The notes beneath the pieces were generated by a model. The model was not told where the DNA came from and searched no databases. It saw only the letters and a program-made list of their open reading frames with translations. From contig JAUQYW010000414.1 in the NCBI GenBank assembly GCA_030587525.1, positions 1-7,148 on the forward strand: DNA of 7,148 nt, in the 5' to 3' direction. Of this stretch, positions 1-6,279 are shown one piece after another. Within the stretch, counting starts at the first letter, position 1; each line of letters opens with the position of its first letter. The position numbers were made by a program, and so were the translations under genes. The DNA comes from Candidatus Sigynarchaeota archaeon (GTDB lineage Archaea > Asgardarchaeota > Lokiarchaeia > Sigynarchaeales > Sigynarchaeaceae).

Positions 1-3
1 AAT

Positions 4-363
4 TTGTTCAAAAAGATGAACTCAATTGAAAATAGCAACCTTCTCAATTCGTTTTCTCTTGCGAAAGCATCATTGGACCAGCTCCGGGAGACGAAATGGG
101 TCGCAGAACCCGCTGTGCTGGATTCGATATTGTTCTTTTATGATTTGTTTAGTGATTTTTTGAAAAGACAAGATGCGAAGACAAAATTCACCATAGGCCA
201 AGTGCTGGATATCACGTTAGCAAATATCGACGAGTTCGAGTATAGTGGCTCGGAGATAACACCCGAAACAATCACTACCGCTAGGGTAAAGATGCCTGCA
301 TGGTATTTAGGAGAGAAACTCGTAACAAAAGCAAAAATTGTGGAGATAAAAAAACAGAAGTGA
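4..363 (+). CDS. small protein upstream of Hsp70, possibly GrpE-like nucleotide exchange factor (5' end uncertain)
   Basis: The reading frame is open to the left window edge. TTG at 4 and ATG at 16 are the first possible starts, and neither shows a ribosome binding site within the window, so the true N-terminus may lie outside. From TTG the product is 119 residues, soluble, with no membrane segment. It has a helical N-terminal part (about 6-58, with the hydrophobic, aromatic stretch SILFFYDLFSDFL at 41-53) and a beta-rich C-terminal end (about 78-117). The C-terminal pattern, a VKMPAW stretch followed by GEKLVTKAKIVEI (103-115), resembles the end of GrpE, where a beta domain finishes in a ...RPA-V-V strand. 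The gene stops six bases before the Hsp70 start, which is where a dedicated exchange factor would be expected. The similarity is weak and seen by eye. The safe label is hypothetical protein in an Hsp70 operon. Confidence 0.6.
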   Translation: MFKKMNSIENSNLLNSFSLAKASLDQLRETKWVAEPAVLDSILFFYDLFSDFLKRQDAKTKFTIGQVLDITLANIDEFEYSGSEITPETITTARVKMPAWYLGEKLVTKAKIVEIKKQK

Positions 364-364
364 T
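360..364 (+). promoter_or_regulatory. partial Shine-Dalgarno site for the Hsp70 gene
   Basis: GTGAT matches the 3' half of the GGAGGTGAT consensus and sits five bases before ATG 370. It overlaps the stop codon of the upstream gene (361-363), so translation of the Hsp70 is probably coupled to termination of that gene. Confidence 0.45.
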
Positions 365-369
365 GATTC

Positions 370-3108
370 ATGTCAGCGAAACAACCAGACAGGTTCATCG
401 GGATAGATCTAGGGACGACGAACACGCGGGCTCATTGGGGCCGTGAAGGTAATAATAACACCCTTGTTTTGTATAAAATTGAAATGGATTTGTTTAGTGA
501 AGATGGTGGTGAAAAGGTCGACACTGTGTTGCCTTCATTCGTGTATTTTCCGTACAACGAACCGCCCATTGTCGGGCCAAGAGCAAAAAAGATGATGGAG
601 AGCCAACCGTCCCGTGTCATTCGATCAATCAAGACATCGATGGGGAAGGATTGGGAAAAAACGATTGATAAAACCAAGCTCACGCCCGCTATCGTTTCAG
701 CCTATATCTTGAAGGAAATAATGAAAGGGATCAAGAAGACTCTCAACCAGGAAATCAGCGATGTCGTGATAACCGTTCCTGCTTCGTTCGATATGGATCA
801 AAGGGACGAAACCATCGAAGCTGCCAAGCTCGCCGGGTTCAATCCCCAATTGCTCGACGAGCCGAGGGCTTGCCTTTATGATTATGTGAATAGGATTCGA
901 TGCGGCGAGATCGTCGAATCTATCATTGACTTAACCAAGGAAAAAGTCGTCCTCGTGTACGATTTTGGAGGCGGCACGCTGGATATATCCATGCACAAGG
1001 TATGCTATAAAAACCCCAAAGATTTCATAGTCGATGTCAAGGACATCGCAATCTCCCGTTACACCGACTTGGGAGGAGACAAGTTCGATGAAAGACTGGC
1101 AAATCACTTGCTCCAGCGATACTTGCAACAATACAAGTTAAAAGAGTCCGACATCGACAGCGCTGAGCTTGAATCGGAAAAGACACGGTTATTTCTGTTT
1201 GCAGAACAATATAAAAAACAAATCACGGGAAAAGTTAAGCAATACAAGGATGCGGATGAGGACGTTGATTATACAGAAATAAAGGCGAAAATCAACCCCG
1301 GTCTATTGTTTGATCAGCACCCACTCAGCATCGAAATGTCGTATGCAGAATATGCTAAATTGATGGCCGATTATATAGCAGATGGCATTAAATATCCCAC
1401 GGAATCGACCATCAATGAACACATCGGCGAGCATAACCTTATCTCGCCGGTGCTCGATGTGTTGAGGAAAGCATTTGAAAAAATAGGGAAGATCATCAAG
1501 CCAGATCTTATCTTGTTAAGTGGCGGGATGACAAGACTCCAGATCGTTCAAGATCGGCTCGAGAAGTTTTTCGGTATGCGCCCGATTTCGATTCCAGATC
1601 CAGATATGGCTGTAACGCGTGGTGCGTCGATTTTCCATTATTATTTGAAAAAAGGTTACAAACCTAATCCAATTCTGTCGGATCCTATTTATCTGGCAAT
1701 TGTTGACGCGGACCACAACCAAAAAATGAAGTGTCTGGTCGAATCTGGCGTCGCACTGCCAAAGGAGGCGAAGTTTGACTTCTTCTTGACAGACCCCTCC
1801 CATTTCAAGGTATGGTTCTACAAAGATCTTGAGAAAAAATACAAGCTCGCGGATCGGCGTTTTTCGCTAAACAAATCATATCCACCAGATACGGGGATCA
1901 CCGCAACGATCAAGGTTGACGAGAATAAAATCGCCACGTTTTCTGCAGTAATCAAGAATAACCCGAAAGAACAAGTCACGATGGCGATAGACACGAAGGT
2001 TATAATTCCCGAGGCCGTTCCTCTGCCACCCGCAAAGCCAATGTCCTCGACTTCCACTCGTTCGCAGGCCACATCACCTCCTAAACCAGCTCCCGCAGCA
2101 TCACAAGTGGTTTCGAAGGTCGTATCTCGTACGATCACGAAGGCTGAAGTGGAGAAACTATTCGATAAAGTGATGACCACAGGAAGTGTGGACTTCTCCG
2201 TGGTGGCATGGACCGATTTGTTAAAGGCTAAAAATTTGCCAGACGTCGTACGGTACATCTTCGAACTGTTCAAGAAAAAAGGTATGCAACCAAAGAAGAA
2301 GGAAAGGATGATAATCCTCCTCGGGGATCTTGCGTCCAATTCCGAAATCCAGCAGAAGTATCCGAAAACGATTGGAGACATTCAAAATTATATGGCTTAC
2401 TATGTCAATTACATCGCAAACCTACCCGAACCAAAGGAAAAGGAGATACACAACAGTGTTCGATTCGCCATTGAAACCATCGGAAAGACTCAATCGATAG
2501 ATAAAGAAAGACGGATTGTTGAATACTTAAAGCAATGGGTCAAAGAAGTGAATTTCTACAAGATTCGATTCGCCATTTTTTACTCAATAGGAAAAATGCT
2601 TCCCGTGGATAGCGAACTCCTCCAGTTCCTTGTCGAAATGCTCGAGAAGGGCCATAAAAAAGATACGTTGATGCCGCTTCTTTGGTCGATCGGCAAGCAA
2701 AGCACAAGAGAGGCGCCCATTCCCGTTCCCATAAGCTATCTCAATAAATGCTATGAGAAGATCCTTGCCAAGTTGAATCTGCTAGATTTCACTTTGGATT
2801 TCGAAGTAGTACGGTACGCAGCGTACGCGCTCCTGGAAATAAGCATGCCTTGCGACAAGAATCCAAAAAATTGCTACCCTGACGAGATACGGACCAAGAT
2901 CATCTCGGCATTGAGCGATAAAAGGAATGATTTGAGCGGCGTCATTCATCAAGGGGGCAAGTTCTCCCCAGACTCGGAAAAGATGAAGGATTATTCCCGC
3001 TACCTCCAGACTGACCGATTCTTGAATTTCGCCATCTCATTACTCAAGAGCGAAGATGTATCTTCGGAAGACATGGAGTTACTCAAGGAGATACGCGAGA
3101 AGATATAA
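370..3108 (+). CDS. Hsp70 (DnaK-like) chaperone with C-terminal HEAT-like solenoid in place of the lid
   Basis: This is a 912-residue ATP-dependent chaperone-type protein, about 270 residues longer than typical DnaK. The nucleotide-binding domain (about 8-428) has every hallmark: IGIDLGTTN (10-18), the lysine of the SIK motif (K88), the connect-1 region with VPASF (136-140) and E164, DFGGGTLD (198-205) with the catalytic-position threonine, GGDKFDERL (235-243), SGGMTR (384-389) and DPDMAVTRGA (410-419). A substrate-binding beta domain follows (about 435-545), with the typical LPKEAKF turn and a closing DENKIATFSA stretch. The helical lid and an EEVD-like tail are absent. Residues 546-585 form a Pro/Ala/Ser/Thr-rich linker, and 590-912 are all-helical with HEAT-like units such as NSVRFAIETIGK (695-706), KIRFAIFYSIGKM (731-743) and VVRYAAYALLEI (813-824). 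The ATG lies six bases after the upstream stop. The Hsp70 call is certain. The solenoid assignment is by pattern. Confidence 0.95.
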   Translation: MSAKQPDRFIGIDLGTTNTRAHWGREGNNNTLVLYKIEMDLFSEDGGEKVDTVLPSFVYFPYNEPPIVGPRAKKMMESQPSRVIRSIKTSMGKDWEKTIDKTKLTPAIVSAYILKEIMKGIKKTLNQEISDVVITVPASFDMDQRDETIEAAKLAGFNPQLLDEPRACLYDYVNRIRCGEIVESIIDLTKEKVVLVYDFGGGTLDISMHKVCYKNPKDFIVDVKDIAISRYTDLGGDKFDERLANHLLQRYLQQYKLKESDIDSAELESEKTRLFLFAEQYKKQITGKVKQYKDADEDVDYTEIKAKINPGLLFDQHPLSIEMSYAEYAKLMADYIADGIKYPTESTINEHIGEHNLISPVLDVLRKAFEKIGKIIKPDLILLSGGMTRLQIVQDRLEKFFGMRPISIPDPDMAVTRGASIFHYYLKKGYKPNPILSDPIYLAIVDADHNQKMKCLVESGVALPKEAKFDFFLTDPSHFKVWFYKDLEKKYKLADRRFSLNKSYPPDTGITATIKVDENKIATFSAVIKNNPKEQVTMAIDTKVIIPEAVPLPPAKPMSSTSTRSQATSPPKPAPAASQVVSKVVSRTITKAEVEKLFDKVMTTGSVDFSVVAWTDLLKAKNLPDVVRYIFELFKKKGMQPKKKERMIILLGDLASNSEIQQKYPKTIGDIQNYMAYYVNYIANLPEPKEKEIHNSVRFAIETIGKTQSIDKERRIVEYLKQWVKEVNFYKIRFAIFYSIGKMLPVDSELLQFLVEMLEKGHKKDTLMPLLWSIGKQSTREAPIPVPISYLNKCYEKILAKLNLLDFTLDFEVVRYAAYALLEISMPCDKNPKNCYPDEIRTKIISALSDKRNDLSGVIHQGGKFSPDSEKMKDYSRYLQTDRFLNFAISLLKSEDVSSEDMELLKEIREKI

Positions 3109-3119
3109 CCTTGATTGAA

Positions 3120-3127
3120 GAGGTGAT
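3120..3127 (+). promoter_or_regulatory. strong Shine-Dalgarno site for the HEAT-repeat gene
   Basis: GAGGTGAT is a perfect eight-base complement to the usual 16S rRNA 3' end. It begins 12 bases after the Hsp70 stop codon. Six bases downstream is ATT 3134, in frame with the HEAT-repeat gene. No ATG, GTG or TTG in that frame is near, so this site decides the start. Confidence 0.75.
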
Positions 3128-3133
3128 TCTGAC

Positions 3134-4951
3134 ATTCAGTCTGCAAAGAAGGAGCGATTTGTTGAACTAGGAAAGAAGTTACTTCGCGAGCTTAACGTCG
3201 ATCTCGCTAATAGTTCTAACCATGACCAACTACTCAGAACTGTAGAATATATACTTGAAAATGGTCAATCCGAGGAATCTTTAACCAAGACGATCAAGAG
3301 AGAAGTTAAACAAGGGATTTATGAGCGTCCACAACCTACTTTTCCGATACAACCCCCGAAACAAACTACTGATCCGAAAAAATCCCCGCGAATAAATCTA
3401 CACGGCCCTCCCGAATGGCTCATTGAATTCCAAAAGAGGGCGAAGAACCGGCAATATCCATCGGAGGAACAAGAACTGAGCAGCCTTGATTCACCTGTAA
3501 AACTTGTTCATCAATTGAAGAGCGTCAAGGCGAAAGATCGCTATCGAGCTAGAAACTCCTTGCGAAACATCGGAGATGCCGCCGTTCCGGCACTCATAGC
3601 AGCGCTAGAAAATTCAGATGGACAATACCTTCAAGAGATCATCAAAACGCTAGGTTTCCTTGGACGTTGTGCAGTGACCGCGCTTATAAGTAGCTTGGAT
3701 CACCCGAGCATTACTGTAAGGCAAGCTACTGCACGTGCCTTAGAGAAGATGGAATGGTACCCCGTTAACGTCGAGGAACATGTCATTAGACATCGTGTAG
3801 CGAAGAATTATGCCGCTCTAGAAAGTATGAAGAGCCCAGCTGCCGTGCCCGCACTCGTGGCTGCATTGAAAGACGACGACAAGGATATATGCCGGAGTGC
3901 TGCGAAAGCGCTAGCGACTATCGGTCAACCCGCTGTATCAGCACTATTGACTGCTATGAGCTCGGCCGGCGCAGAGCTCTGTCAAATTATCGTGGAGATA
4001 TTTGGAAAAATCAAAGACCCCATCACTATAACCCCATTAATTAAAATATTGTATGATGATAACGGGGGAAATATTCGCGATGCTGCTGTGAATGCGTTGT
4101 CGGCCATCGGGCACCCCGGTGCACCATCCCTCGTGACCTTGCTGGCGCATTCCAACAAGAATGCGCGCCTAGCCGCCGCGAGGGCCCTGGGGATGATTGG
4201 TTGGAAACCAAAGACACCCGAGGAATATCTCGAATTTATTTTTGCGAAAGGAGACGTGAATACTGTAATAGATTACAAGGATCCAGCCGTCGTGATGGGG
4301 CTCGTGGGCGCATTGAAAGATGCCGACAAGGATGTCTGCCAGGCATCCATGAATGCATTAAAAACATTCGGGAGTTTAGCACTTCCCGCGCTGAAAGACG
4401 CAATGGAGGACAGAGATTGGCACGTTCGCGAGGCTGCTGCTGAGGTGCTCGGGACAATTAATGATCCAACCGCCGTTGACTTGCTCCTAGCATCGTTACT
4501 GGTGAAGGAAAAAAATGAAAGTGTATGCCGGGTTGCTGAGGAAGCGCTGGTGACCATTGGAAAATCAGCAGTACCTGTGCTGGTCAGACACTTGTGGGAT
4601 AATGCCACGGATTATTCGGCTCGCCAAATAATCGTGAGGATACTCGAAAAGATCAAGGATGCCGGAGCGGTGCACCCGCTCGTATGGCTTCTCAAGAATG
4701 TTGAAGGTACTTTGCTCAAGCTCCGTATCGCATTTGCATTGATGGCGATCAATGATGATCATGGCATCGAAGAGCTCTTCGACTATATCATAACAAGGAA
4801 CGACTCTGCTTTGTCTGTGGTCGTCGATGACATGGGGAAAAATCGCTTCATACCCGAAAAAATCAGAGAAATGGCGAAGCAAGCCCGGATAAATGCACCT
4901 TTACCTCTCGATGCTGCCGAAAGATTGAAAGATTTCAGAAACACGATCTAA
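3134..4951 (+). CDS. HEAT-repeat protein of the Hsp70 operon, probable AUU start
   Basis: The product is a 605-residue soluble protein if it starts at ATT 3134. The frame is stop-free from 3119, but its first ordinary start is TTG 3515. Starting there would discard 127 residues that read like real protein: a charged helical head (about 2-65), then a Pro-rich stretch (about 69-95), then a helix before the repeats. ATT 3134 has a perfect ribosome binding site at ideal distance. From about residue 135 to the end there are about twelve HEAT units of the PBS-lyase type, each with a VR.AA..AL..IG helix and an AVPALV.AL helix. Two units carry a matching insertion starting at a tryptophan (W208 and W357). 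Such solenoids bind proteins or nucleic acids and have no catalytic site. The gene lies 25 bases after the Hsp70 stop, so the two are very likely co-transcribed and their products may interact, for example as client adaptor and chaperone. That role is inference. Confidence 0.9.
   Translation: MQSAKKERFVELGKKLLRELNVDLANSSNHDQLLRTVEYILENGQSEESLTKTIKREVKQGIYERPQPTFPIQPPKQTTDPKKSPRINLHGPPEWLIEFQKRAKNRQYPSEEQELSSLDSPVKLVHQLKSVKAKDRYRARNSLRNIGDAAVPALIAALENSDGQYLQEIIKTLGFLGRCAVTALISSLDHPSITVRQATARALEKMEWYPVNVEEHVIRHRVAKNYAALESMKSPAAVPALVAALKDDDKDICRSAAKALATIGQPAVSALLTAMSSAGAELCQIIVEIFGKIKDPITITPLIKILYDDNGGNIRDAAVNALSAIGHPGAPSLVTLLAHSNKNARLAAARALGMIGWKPKTPEEYLEFIFAKGDVNTVIDYKDPAVVMGLVGALKDADKDVCQASMNALKTFGSLALPALKDAMEDRDWHVREAAAEVLGTINDPTAVDLLLASLLVKEKNESVCRVAEEALVTIGKSAVPVLVRHLWDNATDYSARQIIVRILEKIKDAGAVHPLVWLLKNVEGTLLKLRIAFALMAINDDHGIEELFDYIITRNDSALSVVVDDMGKNRFIPEKIREMAKQARINAPLPLDAAERLKDFRNTI
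3830..4420 (+). repeat. internal duplication inside the HEAT-repeat gene, period 447 bases
   Basis: Two blocks of the protein align without gaps at an offset of 149 residues. ARAL....W with its following P and E residues and the KD.DKD.C motif recur at the same spacing. At DNA level GCATTGAA occurs at 3863-3870 and again at 4310-4317, exactly 447 bases apart, followed by closely similar GACAAGGAT and TGCC stretches. The alignable region probably starts somewhat earlier (about 3730 and 4177). This is a duplication of a multi-unit module rather than of one HEAT unit. Confidence 0.7.
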
Positions 4952-4975
4952 TTCGGTGATTATGAAGGTGTTGAT

Positions 4976-5602
4976 TCACTGGTCCCTCGCTTTTTGATAT
5001 GCCTTTGACAGCCCCCAGCCCGGCCCGAGCGCCAGCATGATGCCCGCCACGACGCTCCAGCCCTCGGCCACGAGCGGCAGCAGCCACCAGCACAGGCCGA
5101 GGCCGATCACGATGCCGAGCAGCGCCATCACGAATTGCCCGGGATATCTCGCTGCCGCCGACAGCATGTTCCGCCAGTCGGGCACCGATGGCCACGCCGC
5201 CGACGCGACCGAGAAGAGCAGCACCCAGAGCAGGAACGCCCACGCGGGATCGGCGCCCGATGCGTGCACCGTGGTGATGCCCGCCGCGATGAGCAGCAAG
5301 AACGCGATGCCGCAGGCGAGCGGCCCGACCGTGATGGCGATGGCTGGGAACGCGCTCGTCGCGGGCTCGTGGCCGACCTCGCCGCCGAAGCCGCCGAACC
5401 GCTTGCCGACCCATTCCACGCGCAGGAACGAGACCGAGTGGATCTTGACCCGGAACAGCAAGCAACCGAAAACGTGGCCGAGCTCGTGCACCGCGATGCC
5501 GGCGATGCTGGCGGCGGCGCACGCCTTGCCGAACCCGCAGGCCTTGAACAGCTCGTGGGCGATCGTGCAGCCCGCGATGAGCCACAACAGCTCGATGATC
5601 AT
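4976..5602 (-). CDS. M50/site-2-type membrane metalloprotease
   Basis: This is a 208-residue, very hydrophobic integral membrane protein. HELGH (39-43), inside the hydrophobic segment about 27-49, is the HExxH zinc site with its glutamate catalyst. It is followed by the loop GGFGGEVGHEP (70-80) and a TVGPLACG turn (91-98), both typical of the M50B peptidase fold. Further hydrophobic segments lie at about 84-111, 120-137, 156-178 and 182-196. The usual third-ligand motif NPxPxxxLDG is not present. The closest candidate is WPSVPDW (137-143), where D142 could bind the metal. Family members cleave transmembrane substrates within the membrane, often to release a regulator. No substrate is evident here. 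ATG 5602 is chosen because no other good start precedes the first helix. A GGAG lies only one base before it, and a TATA-like element about 25 bases upstream would fit a leaderless message. The gene is strikingly GC-rich compared with both neighbours. Confidence 0.75.
   Translation of the reverse strand: MIIELLWLIAGCTIAHELFKACGFGKACAAASIAGIAVHELGHVFGCLLFRVKIHSVSFLRVEWVGKRFGGFGGEVGHEPATSAFPAIAITVGPLACGIAFLLLIAAGITTVHASGADPAWAFLLWVLLFSVASAAWPSVPDWRNMLSAAARYPGQFVMALLGIVIGLGLCWWLLPLVAEGWSVVAGIMLALGPGWGLSKAYQKARDQ
4991..4995 (+). terminator. possible T-tract terminator of the Hsp70 operon
   Basis: Five consecutive T residues occur 40 bases after the HEAT gene stop, inside the last codons of the converging protease gene. 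Archaeal transcription often ends at such T-runs without a hairpin. The run is short and also encodes part of the opposite gene, so the call is weak. Confidence 0.25.
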
Positions 5603-5623
5603 GCTCCATCTGCTTATCGGGTC

Positions 5624-5630
5624 TATTAAA
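5624..5630 (-). promoter_or_regulatory. TATA-like element for the protease gene
   Basis: On the minus strand this reads TTTAATA and is centred about 25 bases before ATG 5602, which would place transcription start at or near the start codon (leaderless). No convincing purine-rich BRE precedes it; a T-run does. The call rests on spacing and is tentative. Confidence 0.35.
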
Positions 5631-5632
5631 GC

Positions 5633-5638
5633 AAAAAA
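5633..5638 (-). terminator. T-tract terminator of the zinc-ribbon gene
   Basis: Six T residues on the minus strand lie nine bases after the zinc-ribbon gene stop (5648-5650) and directly before the TATA-like element of the next gene. Their position suits an archaeal T-run terminator separating the two transcription units. Confidence 0.45.
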
Positions 5639-5647
5639 GATGACAAA

Positions 5648-6220
5648 TCAAGGATCTTCGGTTCCGCAGTGAGGGCACCGTGGCACATTGCCTTGGTTCG
5701 GAAGGGGCTTGTTGCAAACACTGCATCGGGTATCGGAATCTTCGTCTCCACTAATTTTTGGCGTTGGCACCCAGGAAACACCTGCATTTTCACACGCGTC
5801 GCATACGAGCTTGCGCTTGTTCGTTCCCGGGTCGATGACGATAGTTTCTCGCAGCGGATTCTTGCAAGTCGGGCATCTCCCGAATGGAGCAATCGCTGGT
5901 ACTGGATTGATCTGTACATTCTCCTCATCATCGGGCATTTCTTGCTCGATTAGTCTAGTAGTCGCCGCCGCATCCCGGCTTGCCTTCGTATTCTTCTTGA
6001 TTCGTAGATTCCAGATAATTTTACGCCGGTAGATTATCAACAAGTACAGAAGAAGGATTCCAATCCCTCCGAGCAGGTATGTCAAGCCTGCTTTTACCAG
6101 TAGCGGGTCTGATTTAGCGTTGATGAGCACGATTACTCCGATCACCATGAATCCGCCGGTGCAATCCCCCATGCACGCGTCCATCCTCGTTGCTTTCCCG
6201 ATCTTCGGTTTTCGCCCCAT
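5648..6220 (-). CDS. membrane protein with two C-terminal zinc ribbons
   Basis: I recognise no named family. The 190-residue product begins with a short basic segment and a C-x3-C pair (C16, C20). Two hydrophobic segments follow (about 22-34, short, and 45-64), then a basic RRK stretch (65-67) that suggests the C-terminal part stays in the cytoplasm. After a charged linker (about 70-105) come two zinc-binding knuckle pairs: C116-x2-C119 with C140-x2-C143, and C166-x2-C169 with C182-x2-C185. The second ends in RCPHCG, typical of small zinc ribbons. Such modules are common on archaeal membrane proteins and may bind proteins or nucleic acids, but no function can be given. ATG 6220 is supported by a good TATA box about 35 bases upstream, implying a leader of roughly nine bases. 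The gene is AT-richer than the genes on either side. Confidence 0.8.
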   Translation of the reverse strand: MGRKPKIGKATRMDACMGDCTGGFMVIGVIVLINAKSDPLLVKAGLTYLLGGIGILLLYLLIIYRRKIIWNLRIKKNTKASRDAAATTRLIEQEMPDDEENVQINPVPAIAPFGRCPTCKNPLRETIVIDPGTNKRKLVCDACENAGVSWVPTPKISGDEDSDTRCSVCNKPLPNQGNVPRCPHCGTEDP

Positions 6221-6251
6221 AAGCTCTCACGAGACACATTTTCCTTTGGAA

Positions 6252-6259
6252 TATATAAA
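6252..6259 (-). promoter_or_regulatory. archaeal TATA box for the zinc-ribbon gene
   Basis: On the minus strand this reads TTTATATA, close to the archaeal TATA consensus. It lies in the 59-base gap after the acetyltransferase gene. Standard spacing would start transcription near 6229, about nine bases before ATG 6220. Confidence 0.65.
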
Positions 6260-6270
6260 CCTGACAATGG

Positions 6271-6279
6271 AAAAAGAGA
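6271..6279 (-). terminator. T-rich terminator of the acetyltransferase gene
   Basis: On the minus strand the stop codon TAA (6280-6282) is followed at once by TCTCTTTTT. This fits an archaeal T-tract terminator and lies just before the TATA box of the next gene, so the two genes are probably separate units. Confidence 0.45.

Noticed and set aside
1818..2381. 187-residue minus-strand frame inside the Hsp70 gene
   Set aside because: It lies wholly opposite a clearly coding Hsp70 frame, has no ribosome binding site or promoter, and its sequence shows no domain.
3515..3517. TTG 3515 as the start of the HEAT-repeat protein
   Set aside because: No ribosome binding site precedes it, it leaves a gap of about 400 bases in a tight operon, and it discards an open upstream frame that reads as protein.
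3864..4330. Repeated DNA considered as a CRISPR or mobile-element repeat
   Set aside because: There are only two related blocks, both in frame inside one gene. They are explained by protein-level duplication of HEAT units.
4201..4608. Short frames on both strands inside the HEAT gene
   Set aside because: They overlap a repeat protein with clear periodicity in the main frame. The apparent ORFs follow from the repeated codons.
5037..5672. Two long plus-strand frames (5037-5672 and 5135-5629) opposite the protease gene
   Set aside because: GC-rich DNA has few stop codons. Both have low-complexity composition with no recognisable motif.
4935..5726. 263-residue minus-strand frame over the protease gene
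   Set aside because: It is extremely rich in Arg, Gly and Ala, as expected from a shifted frame of GC-rich DNA. The overlapping frame with HELGH and membrane helices is the real gene.
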